Assembly: GCA_025210965.1 (NCBI GenBank)
Contig: JAOAQY010000213.1
Span: forward strand, 1 to 61,872
Origin: Tissierellales bacterium
Lineage (GTDB): Bacteria; Bacillota; Clostridia; Tissierellales; JAOAQY01
Reading direction: 5' to 3'
DNA: 61,872 bases
Shown here: piece after piece, positions 51,264 to 60,179 of the stretch
How the letters are laid out: every line of letters starts with the position of its first letter
Numbering within the stretch: position 1 is the stretch's first letter
Notes under the pieces: model-generated
What the model was told of the DNA's origin: nothing
The model's input: the letters and a program-made list of their open reading frames with translations, nothing else
Databases searched by the model: none
Translations under genes and position numbers: made by a program

Positions 51264-52907
51264 CTATTTTATAATCGACCAAATATCAGTTGTTTCTAAA
51301 CCTTTTTTCCAAAATGCTCCACCAACTAAATTATACTTATCTACCAAATTCATCTTTAAATTTATAGACTTACCATCTTCTATCCATATTTTTTTATGGC
51401 TTGTACCTTCATCATACTCAACAAAATATTGTTGTTCATCATCAAGCCATTTCGGCTCTAAGTTCTTTTTACTTACAATTGATTTTAAATACTTCATGGA
51501 TATCGCCTTTGAATTTAAAACTTTTCCATTTTTTTCTGTCCAAATTCTCATGTAAAACGGAATTCCTAACATTAATTTTTCTGCTGGAACTTCTTTTAGC
51601 GTCTCCTCAATATTATGCTTTACCCACGGATATGAAGCTACACTACCACTTTTAGGACTTGATGCCCAGTGCTCATCATAAGCCATCAAAGTACAATAAT
51701 CAACTATTTTAGCTAATTTATCTCGCTCATAGCATAGAGACCAATTCGGACTTCCTTTTGGAACACTTATCGCTATAGATGTAACTAAGTTTTGTTCTTT
51801 CAATGCCTTATTAAACTCTTCTACAAAATTAGTGAATTTGGATCTGTCTTCATAATAAATATTTTCAAAGTCTATGTTTATACCATCTAAATCATAAACA
51901 GACGAATAATTTACCATCAGTTTTATAAAATTTTCTCTTGCTCTTTCGTCGTTTAAAAATCTTCTTGTAAGCTTATTGTCGAATGAATTGTCTACAAGTG
52001 CCCACACTTTATAACCTTTTTTATGTGCTAGTTCAACATAATTCTTATCAGCATTATTCACCACGTATCCTCTATCATTTGCCAGTGAAAACCAAGTTGG
52101 AGCAAATACCGATAATGAATCTATTTTTTCATCTGCATCTAAATTATACTTTTCTCTACCAATTTGATGCCAGATTAAATTAAAATTTTCATTAACAAAA
52201 TTCTCTCTTATTTCATTTATTTTTCTTTCATCATTTTTACTTATAAACTGCTCATAAGTATTTCTCTTTACATATCCTATGATTCCCTCTTCAGTCATAA
52301 TTTTAGACCAGTTTCCACATCTCTCTATGACCTCGAATATTTCTCCAGCCTTCAATTTTCTATAATTTTTATGAAAATATGATGCCCTAGGTCTAATATA
52401 TGTGTTTCTAAGTACTTTTCCACTAACCAATTCAATATAATCCTTATAAATCGAAATACTACTAGTCTCAAAATCATCATATATTCTAATTCCCAAAAGA
52501 ATTTTATAGTTAGTTAAATCTAAATAATTTTTTCCATTTATATTTTCCATAACCAAATTCATAGTTAAATTTTCTGTATATCTTTGGTCTAGATATTCAT
52601 TTTCTAGCAAATACGGTGCCTTTTTATAAACTAAATACATTCTTTTGCTAGTACTGTCAATCCACGAACCTTTGTATCCGTGCTTTAATAATTCCTTTCC
52701 ATGAATTAGCAAATGACCATTTTCATCTATTACAACACTATCACTTATGTCTTTGTCATCCCAATAAATTTTTTTATTACCTATGTTTTCATTATTTCTA
52801 GTAGTGTGAGTATCTACACTTGCAAATACCTGATACAGTATTATTGCCAATATCAGAATGCCTGCACCAATCAAACTCGCTACTATAATTATTGTTTTAT
52901 TCTTCAT
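51264..52907 (-). CDS. Membrane-anchored family 18 glycosyl hydrolase with SH3-like domain
   Basis: One N-terminal membrane helix (residues 5-28) anchors or exports the protein. Residues 40-160 resemble a copper-amine-oxidase-like/stalk region. An SH3-like domain follows (about 165-215: VLRNTYIRPRASYFHKNYRKLKAGE, WSKIMTEEGIIGYV). The GH18 barrel begins near residue 240 and contains the catalytic DGINIDFE (DxxDxE) near residues 341-348. Such proteins (YaaH/YdhD/SleL-like) act on peptidoglycan in spore or cell-wall remodelling; the specific role is inferred. Confidence 0.87.
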   Translation of the reverse strand: MKNKTIIIVASLIGAGILILAIILYQVFASVDTHTTRNNENIGNKKIYWDDKDISDSVVIDENGHLLIHGKELLKHGYKGSWIDSTSKRMYLVYKKAPYLLENEYLDQRYTENLTMNLVMENINGKNYLDLTNYKILLGIRIYDDFETSSISIYKDYIELVSGKVLRNTYIRPRASYFHKNYRKLKAGEIFEVIERCGNWSKIMTEEGIIGYVKRNTYEQFISKNDERKINEIRENFVNENFNLIWHQIGREKYNLDADEKIDSLSVFAPTWFSLANDRGYVVNNADKNYVELAHKKGYKVWALVDNSFDNKLTRRFLNDERARENFIKLMVNYSSVYDLDGINIDFENIYYEDRSKFTNFVEEFNKALKEQNLVTSIAISVPKGSPNWSLCYERDKLAKIVDYCTLMAYDEHWASSPKSGSVASYPWVKHNIEETLKEVPAEKLMLGIPFYMRIWTEKNGKVLNSKAISMKYLKSIVSKKNLEPKWLDDEQQYFVEYDEGTSHKKIWIEDGKSINLKMNLVDKYNLVGGAFWKKGLETTDIWSIIK

Positions 52908-52966
52908 TCATTCTCCCTTCATTATTCATAATAGGACAAAAATGTATCTTTCAACTAAGTGGTTTA

Positions 52967-52995
52967 AAAAAAGCCCTTTTAAGATAAGGGCTTTT
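52967..52995 (-). terminator. Terminator overlapping the end of the iron-sulfur gene
   Basis: AAAGCCCTT and AAGGGCTTT enclose a short loop, followed on the minus strand by TTTTTTT. The stop codon of the gene ending at 52979 is inside the stem. Confidence 0.85.
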
Positions 52996-53833
52996 TCAAT
53001 TTCTTTAAATTAGTAGTTATAGCTTTGGTAGGACATGCGCTAATACATTCTCCGCATCTAATACATTCACTATGATTAGGGGTTTTGCTTGGATCTACAT
53101 CCATTTTACAAGTTCTAGAACATTTTCCGCAATTTATACACAGTTCATCATTTACTTCTAATTTGTAGAAGCTAATTTTGTTAAACAGTGCATAAAATGC
53201 TCCTAGCGGACAAATCACTTTACAAAATGGTCTGTAGAAAAATATAGATGAAAGTATGAATGCTCCCACTAAAAACAATTTCCAATTAAACAGCCATCCC
53301 ACAGATTGCTGTAACCCTGGATTTGATGAGACTAATACAATACCGCCTTCAAGAGTTCCAGCTGGGCACAAGTACTTACAAAAATAAGGATCACCCATAC
53401 CCAAATCATTTGTAAGAAGTATAGGAAATAATATTACAAAAAATATCAATATCAAATACTTTGTAAACTTCAGTATTTTGGGTACCTTAAACTTTGGAGT
53501 AGGTATTTTATAAAGCATATCTTGAATAAATCCAAATGGACATAAAATGCCACAAATCAGCCTCCCCAAAAGAATACCCATCAGCATCATAAAACCAATC
53601 ACGTAAAATGAAAATTTATATCTCATATTTCCCATGACCGCTTGAAGTGAACCTATAGGACACCCTAGTCTTGCACCAGGGCAAGAATAGCAATTCAAAA
53701 AAGGAGCGCATACCGCTTTTGATTTTCCTTTGTAAATTGTTGCATTTACAAATCCTTCGAAATATGAATTACTTCCTATAGCCGTTAATATTTGGATGAT
53801 TCGGCGTCTCACGCCTCTACTTAAATTAACCAA
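52979..53833 (-). CDS. NapH/NosR-type membrane iron-sulfur protein
   Basis: The 284-residue protein has about four to five membrane segments and many cysteine motifs: CAPFLNCYSCPGARLGCPIGS, CGILCPFGF, CKYLCPAG and CKVICPLGAFY, then two 4Fe-4S ferredoxin motifs CINCGKCSRTCKM and CIRCGECISACP. It should pass electrons across or at the membrane. The start is a TTG at 53833 that overlaps the end of the small CXXC gene upstream; no ATG exists before residue 68. It is translationally coupled to that gene. The redox partner is unknown. Confidence 0.88.
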   Translation of the reverse strand: MVNLSRGVRRRIIQILTAIGSNSYFEGFVNATIYKGKSKAVCAPFLNCYSCPGARLGCPIGSLQAVMGNMRYKFSFYVIGFMMLMGILLGRLICGILCPFGFIQDMLYKIPTPKFKVPKILKFTKYLILIFFVILFPILLTNDLGMGDPYFCKYLCPAGTLEGGIVLVSSNPGLQQSVGWLFNWKLFLVGAFILSSIFFYRPFCKVICPLGAFYALFNKISFYKLEVNDELCINCGKCSRTCKMDVDPSKTPNHSECIRCGECISACPTKAITTNLKKLKKPLS

Positions 53834-53957
53834 TTCCTATACACTCCAAACATATATTTATTGCTTTATTGAGTACTACGGCTCCTTCGCCTCTACTAAT
53901 TCCATAAAAAATCATTCCGCAACTAGTTGCTAAAACCAACCACTTCAATTTATTCAT
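53826..53957 (-). CDS. Small CXXC membrane protein (CD1871A-like)
   Basis: This 43-residue gene is too short for usual gene finders but well supported: AAAGGAGTG precedes its ATG, and its end overlaps the start of the iron-sulfur gene by eight bases. Residues 1-20 are hydrophobic (WLVLATSCGMIFYGISRG), then KAINICLECIGIG at the end carries the CLEC (CXXC) motif. I recall a clostridial CXXC family (CD1871A) of this size and ending, found beside 4Fe-4S membrane proteins. A redox-active thiol or metal role is likely, but not proven. Confidence 0.82.
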   Translation of the reverse strand: MNKLKWLVLATSCGMIFYGISRGEGAVVLNKAINICLECIGIG

Positions 53958-54036
53958 AAAATTCACTCCTTTAAACTATATTCTACGCTATTATGGTAAA
54001 ATATAGCTTAAATAAAAGTAACAATCTAATTACAAT

Positions 54037-54741
54037 CTAGATGGCTTTCAATTTCGTAATTGAAATTTTTCCATTTCTAATTGCAACCGAATCATGATGC
54101 TCATCTTCTGAGTCATCCTTCAATATTCCCTCATAATAATAATGCTTTATTCCATCTTCTTCACACGCTACTTGATTCAATTGATTATCATAAGACCTAT
54201 TTCCAACTTTGGTCTCTACCCAATCGAGATTTTCTTTAATAGGACTAGGCATATTGTAATTTACAAAATAGCCATCATGGTTTTCTTCGAGATAATTTTG
54301 TGCAAACTCTATCGTATAATCAGCACAAAGTTCTAATTCCTCGGTACTTGGATGCATTTGATCATATGACGATGCCATAGATTTGATTCCTTTCATATGC
54401 GCAAGTCGTGCAGCTGCAACAGTGCCTGAATACAATGTCTCATAGCCTAGATTCGAACCCATGTTTATGCCACTTATAACTAAATCTAAAGACTCATTTT
54501 TGAATAACTTTTCAATGCAAAAATGAATACAATCACAAGGTGTTCCATCTACCCAGTAAGTTTTTTCATCTAATTTTTTGACCTTAACTCCGTCATGCAA
54601 AGATATGGCCATGCTAACTGCACTTTTGTTCTCCTTAGGGGCAACAATAAACACTTCATGCCCCCTATTTTCTAATCTCTCTCTCATCATTTCTAAAGCT
54701 GGTGAAGATATGCCATCATCATTTGTCAATAAAATACGCAT
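54037..54741 (-). CDS. surE: 5'/3'-nucleotidase SurE
   Basis: SurE is a metal-dependent phosphatase for nucleoside monophosphates and short polyphosphates. The acid motif ILLTNDDGISSPAL opens the protein, and VSGINMGSNLGYETLYSGTVAAA and GTPCDCIHF follow, all typical. The ATG at 54741 was preferred to the TTG two codons upstream. GAGGGAG lies before it. It follows pepD by 24 bases and is probably in one transcript. Confidence 0.94.
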   Translation of the reverse strand: MRILLTNDDGISSPALEMMRERLENRGHEVFIVAPKENKSAVSMAISLHDGVKVKKLDEKTYWVDGTPCDCIHFCIEKLFKNESLDLVISGINMGSNLGYETLYSGTVAAARLAHMKGIKSMASSYDQMHPSTEELELCADYTIEFAQNYLEENHDGYFVNYNMPSPIKENLDWVETKVGNRSYDNQLNQVACEEDGIKHYYYEGILKDDSEDEHHDSVAIRNGKISITKLKAI

Positions 54742-54765
54742 TCGCAAATTCTCTCCCTCTTGTCC

Positions 54766-56196
54766 TTATTTGATTTTACTCAAAACTTCTAATAAATAAT
54801 CGTAAACTTTATTTGCTGATTCTATTTCTATTCTTTCATTAACTGTATGTGCATCATGTATATTCGGCCCTATAGAAATGGCATCTAAATCATCTATTTT
54901 AGCATCAAACATTCCGCATTCGAGTCCTGCATGTATTGCTTCGATTTGAGGTTTTTCCCCATATTTATTTTCGTATACATTTATCATTAAATCTCTGATA
55001 TATGAACTCTCTTTATACTGCCAAGCTGGATACGGGCTTTGTATATCTATACTCCCACCCATTACATCAGAAACCATATCTATCCTAGTAACGACTTCAT
55101 CCCTTAGTGTTTCAACAGAACTTCTAACCGATATCATACAGTCTATACTTTTCCCATTAGTTTCTACTATTGCAAAATTACAAGAACTCTCAACTAGTCC
55201 TTCTATATCCATGCTCATAGTTTGAACTCCATGTGGCAATAAATTAAATAATACTATAGCTTTCTTAGCCGATTCATCATCTAATACCTTTTCCACTGGT
55301 TTACTCAAACATTTATATGAAATGTCTAATTTAGGTTCTGACACTTTAAATTCATTCTTATAAATACCTTTAAATGTACTTATTAAATCAACAAGTTTTC
55401 CTTCTTCTTCACTTGGAATTGATACAATTGCAATCGTTTCTCCTGGTATTACATTTGGCTTTGTACCACCATTTATTTCACTCAGTTCCATACTCATTTT
55501 GCTGCCTATTCCCTCTAATAACCTTCCCATTAATTTATTAGAGTTAGCTCTGCCCTTATCTATATCTGCACCTGAGTGCCCTCCATAAAGTCCTTTTATC
55601 TTAATTCTATAAGACTTATAATTATCTTTTAAATTATCCCATTTTATTGGTAATTTTAAACCTATTTCAACTCCACCTGCACTACTTACTAAAAAAATGC
55701 CCTCTTCTTCTGAGTCCAAGTTTATTAAAATTTTGCCATCAAGATATTTTGGGTCTAAATTTTCAGCACCACCCATTGTAGTCTCTTCCTCCGAAGTAAG
55801 TAGTACTTCCAATCTAGGATGTTTCAATTTATCATTTGATAATATAGCTAAACAATACGCTATAGCAATGCCATTATCCGCACCTAAACTAGTTTGATTT
55901 CCACTAATATATCCTGATTCTTCTACTAGCTCTATACCTTCCTTTTCAAAATCATGCGAACTTTTAGCTGTTTTTACACAAACCATGTCTGTGTGACCTT
56001 GAAGTATAATTGTCTTAGAGTTTTCATAACCTGCACTTGCTTCTTTTTTTATTATCACATTTTTGTACTCATCTTTGTGATATTCCAGATTATGCTTTGC
56101 GGCAAATTCTTCCAAGTATTTGCATATTCCATCTTCATTTCCTGATTCTCTAGGTATTTCTGATATCTCTTTGAAGTATTTTAAAATTTCAGTCAT
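54766..56196 (-). CDS. pepD: Aminoacyl-histidine dipeptidase (Xaa-His dipeptidase, M20)
   Basis: PepD splits dipeptides, often with C-terminal histidine, using two metals. The M20 motifs are in order: ILQGHTDMVC (about residue 66), LGADNGIAIAYCLAI, LLTSEEETTMGG, INLDSEEEG and a late HAGLECGMFDAK, with the last metal histidine in GPNIHDAHTVNERI. Length 476 residues is normal. There is no signal peptide. AGGAGG RBS and a promoter lie upstream. Confidence 0.95.
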   Translation of the reverse strand: MTEILKYFKEISEIPRESGNEDGICKYLEEFAAKHNLEYHKDEYKNVIIKKEASAGYENSKTIILQGHTDMVCVKTAKSSHDFEKEGIELVEESGYISGNQTSLGADNGIAIAYCLAILSNDKLKHPRLEVLLTSEEETTMGGAENLDPKYLDGKILINLDSEEEGIFLVSSAGGVEIGLKLPIKWDNLKDNYKSYRIKIKGLYGGHSGADIDKGRANSNKLMGRLLEGIGSKMSMELSEINGGTKPNVIPGETIAIVSIPSEEEGKLVDLISTFKGIYKNEFKVSEPKLDISYKCLSKPVEKVLDDESAKKAIVLFNLLPHGVQTMSMDIEGLVESSCNFAIVETNGKSIDCMISVRSSVETLRDEVVTRIDMVSDVMGGSIDIQSPYPAWQYKESSYIRDLMINVYENKYGEKPQIEAIHAGLECGMFDAKIDDLDAISIGPNIHDAHTVNERIEIESANKVYDYLLEVLSKIK

Positions 56197-56235
56197 TTCT
56201 TTTCCTCCTCAGTCGCTATATCTTTTTACAAAATT

Positions 56236-56263
56236 ATTATATCACGTTTATTTACTTTTCCAA
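56236..56263 (-). promoter_or_regulatory. Promoter of pepD-surE
   Basis: On the minus strand TTGGAA (56258-56263), 16 bases and a perfect TATAAT (56236-56241) precede pepD by 40 bases, just after the cheY terminator. Confidence 0.65.
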
Positions 56264-56268
56264 ACCAT

Positions 56269-56312
56269 CAAAAACGCTGAAATTTATGTTTTCAATAAAT
56301 TTCAGCGTTTCA
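56269..56312 (-). terminator. Terminator of the cheW-cheA-cheY operon
   Basis: AAACGCTGAAATTTAT pairs with ATAAATTTCAGCGTTT around TGAAAAC (minus strand) and is followed by more T residues, directly after the cheY stop. Confidence 0.9.
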
Positions 56313-56708
56313 TTAGTTAATCAACTTAAGTTTTTTCATAACTGCAACTAGCTTTTCAGTATTAATTGGTTTAGCTGCATATGCTTCTGATCCAGCTTCA
56401 AACGCAGCATTTATCTCTTTTGTGTAATTCAATGCTGTAGTCATAATGATTCTAGCTCGATTTTCTTTAGGGATATTTCTCTCTTTTTCCAATTGTCTTA
56501 TCGTTTTCAACGCCTTCAAACCATCTACTTCTGGCATCATAATATCCAAACAGATCAAATTATATGGTTTTCCTTCGTCAAGCGCCATTAAAAAAGCTTC
56601 TATTGCTTCCATACCATCTACTGTAACGTCACACTCTCCATAATCAGATAGAAATTTATACAAGAATTTTCGGCTAACATATTCGTCTTCTGCTATCAAT
56701 ATCTTCAT
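56313..56708 (-). CDS. CheY-like single-domain response regulator
   Basis: The 131-residue receiver has the acidic residues ED at 7-9, the phospho-acceptor aspartate 55 in LICLDIMMPEVDG, a threonine in IIMTTALN and the lysine of YAAKPI. No output domain. It is 13 bases downstream of cheA and is therefore probably its phosphorylation target; CheY or a related role. Confidence 0.9.
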   Translation of the reverse strand: MKILIAEDEYVSRKFLYKFLSDYGECDVTVDGMEAIEAFLMALDEGKPYNLICLDIMMPEVDGLKALKTIRQLEKERNIPKENRARIIMTTALNYTKEINAAFEAGSEAYAAKPINTEKLVAVMKKLKLIN

Positions 56709-56721
56709 AAGTCTTCCCCCT

Positions 56722-58848
56722 TTACATATTAATTACACCAGATGGGTCTAATATCAAACTAATGCTTCCATCGCCAAGTAATGCTCCCCCTGATATCCCC
56801 TCTACTTTTTGCATATAGGAAGATAAACTCTTTACAACTACTTGTTGTTGCCCAACAATCTCATCAACAAAAAGACATACTGTTTTATCTTCATGTTCTG
56901 TCATTACTATTATTCCCTCAATAACATTTATTAAACAATCTTTTATGTTAAATTTTTCATGCACTCTTTTTACTGGGAAAGCCTCTCCTCTCACCAATAT
57001 CATTTCTTGACCATCAGGTTCTACTAAATAATCTTTTTTATTAGGTCTAAATGATTCTTTTATAGATGCAATCGGAAGTATAAATTTCGAGTCTCCAACT
57101 CTCAATACCATGCCATCTATTATTGCCAATGTAAGAGGAATCTTAATAGACATCTCGCTTCCCTTCCCTAGTTCGGAATCTATAATTATTGAGCCACCTA
57201 TTTTTTCTAAGTTTTTAACAACAACATCCATTCCAACACCTCTGCCCGAAAACTCGGTTACTTCAGTATTAGTAGAAAATCCTGGCTGCAATATAAAATT
57301 AAATATCTCTTTGTCACTATAATTTTCTTCTGGCAGATCAGCTAGCCCTCTATCTACTGCTTTGTTATATATCGCCGTTCTGTCAAGACCTTTACCATCA
57401 TCTTTCACTATTATCCAAACATATCCTCCAGAATGTTTAGCTTCTAATGTTACCGTTCCTCTTTCATCTTTTCCTTCAGCATCTCTCTCTTCTGGCATCT
57501 CTATTCCATGATCTACTGAATTTCTAATCAGATGCATCAATGGATCTGATATATGCTCAATAACATTTTTATCAACTTCTGTATCTTGCCCTATTATATT
57601 CAACGCTGCTTTTTTCTCTGTTTTTTTGCAAATATCCCTCACTATTCTATTCATTTTCTGGAATGTTGGTCCTAGAGGTACCATTCTTATGCTCATGACT
57701 ATATCCTGTAAATCAACTATATTTTTCCTATGCTGCCTAGCTGCTTTATAAAAATCATCTAATTCCACATCTCTCAACTCAGAATTATTTGTTACCATGG
57801 ATTCCGAAACAACTAGTTCTCCAACTAAATCCATAAGTGCATCTAATTTATCTACCCCAACGCTTATATACGCTTGTTTCTTTTTGTTTTGAGATGTACT
57901 CTTCTTATCAGATTCTATCTTTTTACTTGATTTTTTCTCAACTTTTGGCAATTTTTTCTCTTGATTTTCCTCATGTTCTTGAGCTTTTTTAGTTTTCTCA
58001 ACTATAGCTTGAGTGGCTTTTTTCTGACTTGATCCCGTTTCAAATTCTTCTAACCAATTTTCATACTCTCCATCTTCTAAAACTGAATAATCAACTTTAG
58101 CTGCAAATGGAATATGATCTGCAAAATTTTTTATATTTTCTACACTTTCTTTCGTTCTAAAAACTATTTGGAAACCATTTTTTACTATTTCGTCTATAGC
58201 CGCAACATCCACTATATCTTCTGGTTTGTGGACAATATCATAAGCTTTTTCTTTTAGATTATGTACTGCTGTAAATGCACGTATATTTTCCATTTGACAA
58301 TCTTCTTGAAAAGATATTCGCATATAATAAGCTCTTTCACTCTCACCTGTATAAACTTTTTGAGAATCCAATGAACTTATATAATATTTTTGATCTTCAT
58401 CATTTGTTTTTTCTTCCTTTTGATCTCCTTCTTCTATATCATTCATAAATTTGAGCGATGACATAAATGTCTTTACATCCTCAATTTTTCCTTTAGCATC
58501 TCCATCAACCACTTGTCCCTCTTGTATTTTTTCTAATTCTTGCTTTGTAAAATCAACTAATTCTAATACCATATCAGTAACTTTAGAATAATTTACATTC
58601 TCAGGTTTTTCCTTTCTAAAAAAATCGAATAAATCTTCTATACTATGAGCATAATTCCCAATGTCTTCAAACATCATCATCATAGAATTTCCTTTTATAG
58701 TATGCATGATTCTAAATATTTCATCTATATAAGTTTCTAAACTACTCTTTTCTTCAGCATCTATTATAATATTCTCTAATTCGTCAATTAATTGATTTGT
58801 TTCTAAACAATACATTTCCAACATAGGTTCATTTGAATAACTCGACAT
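56722..58848 (-). CDS. cheA: Chemotaxis histidine kinase CheA
   Basis: The 708-residue kinase has the HPt domain with histidine 49 in IMHTIKGNSMMM, a variable middle (about 170-330) rich in charged residues and probably including a P2-like CheY-binding domain, then dimerisation (VDKLDALMDLVGELVVSES), the ATPase domain with HLIRNSVDHGIEMPEER and GRGVGMDVV, and a CheW-like C-terminal domain. It is 16 bases downstream of cheW. No receptor or flagellar gene is near. Confidence 0.95.
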   Translation of the reverse strand: MSSYSNEPMLEMYCLETNQLIDELENIIIDAEEKSSLETYIDEIFRIMHTIKGNSMMMMFEDIGNYAHSIEDLFDFFRKEKPENVNYSKVTDMVLELVDFTKQELEKIQEGQVVDGDAKGKIEDVKTFMSSLKFMNDIEEGDQKEEKTNDEDQKYYISSLDSQKVYTGESERAYYMRISFQEDCQMENIRAFTAVHNLKEKAYDIVHKPEDIVDVAAIDEIVKNGFQIVFRTKESVENIKNFADHIPFAAKVDYSVLEDGEYENWLEEFETGSSQKKATQAIVEKTKKAQEHEENQEKKLPKVEKKSSKKIESDKKSTSQNKKKQAYISVGVDKLDALMDLVGELVVSESMVTNNSELRDVELDDFYKAARQHRKNIVDLQDIVMSIRMVPLGPTFQKMNRIVRDICKKTEKKAALNIIGQDTEVDKNVIEHISDPLMHLIRNSVDHGIEMPEERDAEGKDERGTVTLEAKHSGGYVWIIVKDDGKGLDRTAIYNKAVDRGLADLPEENYSDKEIFNFILQPGFSTNTEVTEFSGRGVGMDVVVKNLEKIGGSIIIDSELGKGSEMSIKIPLTLAIIDGMVLRVGDSKFILPIASIKESFRPNKKDYLVEPDGQEMILVRGEAFPVKRVHEKFNIKDCLINVIEGIIVMTEHEDKTVCLFVDEIVGQQQVVVKSLSSYMQKVEGISGGALLGDGSISLILDPSGVINM

Positions 58849-58864
58849 TCTATCACCTCTTTCT

Positions 58865-59398
58865 CTAATCCACAGACTTTAATAAACCATCAAAATCTTC
58901 AGGTCTAATTATCTTTTCACAATCCAAAAGCACTATCACCTTGCCATCTTCTCTTCCTATACCCTCTGTATATTTCGCTTTTATGTCATTATGTCCTTGT
59001 GGTGGCAAAGATATTTGGTCATCTTTTAGATTTAGTACTTCAACAACTCTATCTACTATAACCCCTACTGCTAAATCATCTATGTTTACAACAACTATAC
59101 AAGTTCTATCGTCATATTCTCTAAGTTCTTTTCCGAATCTTTTTCTAATGTCTATAGTTGGTATAATTTTGCCTCTAAGATTTATAACCCCTTCTATATA
59201 CTCCAATTGGTTTGGTACGTGAGTTATTTGCTGTATTCCTATAATTTCTCGAACAAATTCAATCTTTATTCCATAGTATTCTTCATCGACAGAGAATGTT
59301 AAGTACTTACAACCTGTTTCATCCATTTTTTCCGCCGCTTCCGCTGACAATATCTCTAATTGATCTAATGCCTCTTGTCGATTCATTCTCTCTTCCAT
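58865..59398 (-). CDS. cheW: Chemotaxis coupling protein CheW
   Basis: CheW connects receptors with CheA. The CheW fold is complete: YLTFSVDEEYYGIKIEFVREIIGIQQITHVPNQLEYIEGVINLRGKIIPTID is split over residues 42-93, then VGVIVDRVVEVL. A 40-residue N-terminal extension is charged and helical. AGGAGGAGG seven bases upstream supports the first ATG. First gene of the operon. Confidence 0.94.
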   Translation of the reverse strand: MEERMNRQEALDQLEILSAEAAEKMDETGCKYLTFSVDEEYYGIKIEFVREIIGIQQITHVPNQLEYIEGVINLRGKIIPTIDIRKRFGKELREYDDRTCIVVVNIDDLAVGVIVDRVVEVLNLKDDQISLPPQGHNDIKAKYTEGIGREDGKVIVLLDCEKIIRPEDFDGLLKSVD

Positions 59399-59457
59399 AA
59401 ATTAACCTCCTCCTATACCATCTTCCCATGCCCACTACTAATTTACCCATAAATGAA

Positions 59458-59495
59458 AAAAAAAATCTCTAAACTAAATAGTTTAAAGATTTTAT
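59458..59495 (-). terminator. Lipoprotein gene terminator
   Basis: AAATCT-TTAAACT and AGTTTA-AGATTT arms form the hairpin, followed on the minus strand by a run of about ten T residues, 12 bases after the lipoprotein gene stop. Confidence 0.88.
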
Positions 59496-59506
59496 ACTTT
59501 AATAGA

Positions 59507-60073
59507 TTACTCTTTCGTATCATCTGTTTCGGCTTTAATTCCTACACTCGAATACAAACCGCCCGTTATTTTATTTTTAAAATCATAATTTGGCTTAATT
59601 TTCCACTTATCATCTTCTTTAACCAATTCAACGTCTAATTCAGCTTCCACATATCCTACTTCTAATAAAAACTTTTCATACAAATTTTTTAGCTCTGCTT
59701 CTATATCAAATCCTGATTTTGACTCTTTAAGTGAAAGTCTAAAAATCTCATCTATTAGCATCCCATTTGCTTTTGGCATATCTTTAACTTTTATTTTCAC
59801 CTTAGCTTTAGCGCTTTTGCTTTCAACGTCTACACCTGTAATTTCATATTCTAAATAAGTAAACGCTTCTGAAAATAAATCTAAATCTTTTTGTCCTAGT
59901 TCCATCAAGTTTTCATTTTCGATACCTGTCATATAACTCTCTGCCAACAAAATATCCCCTGTCTTATATGCATTTAAGCAATTCTCTACAGTTTTTTTTA
60001 CTTCACTATCAGCACACCCAACTAAACAAGCAAATAGCATAATCACTATCAAGATTTTAAATATTTTCTTCAT
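59507..60073 (-). CDS. Lipoprotein of unknown function
   Basis: A signal peptide with lipobox CLVGC (cysteine 20) marks a lipoprotein on the outer face of the membrane. The mature 168 residues alternate helices and strands (VKKTVENCLNAYKTGDILLAESYM, AKAKVKIKVKDM, VEAELDVELVKEDDKWKI), a pattern of small NTF2-like or DUF5105-like lipoproteins. I see no catalytic motif. It is monocistronic between NhaC and cheW. Confidence 0.75.
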   Translation of the reverse strand: MKKIFKILIVIMLFACLVGCADSEVKKTVENCLNAYKTGDILLAESYMTGIENENLMELGQKDLDLFSEAFTYLEYEITGVDVESKSAKAKVKIKVKDMPKANGMLIDEIFRLSLKESKSGFDIEAELKNLYEKFLLEVGYVEAELDVELVKEDDKWKIKPNYDFKNKITGGLYSSVGIKAETDDTKE

Positions 60074-60126
60074 CCCATATTCCTGCCTTTCAAGTACTAG
60101 TTTATTCCGTCTTTTATTTTAACACA

Positions 60127-60171
60127 AAACCCCGTGCATTCAAAAGAATATATTCTGAATACACAGGGTTT
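60127..60171 (-). terminator. nhaC gene terminator
   Basis: On the minus strand AAACCC-GTGTATTC pairs with GAATGCAC-GGGTTT across a 15-base loop, followed by TTGTGTT, shortly after the transporter stop. Confidence 0.8.
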
Positions 60172-60179
60172 AAATATTT

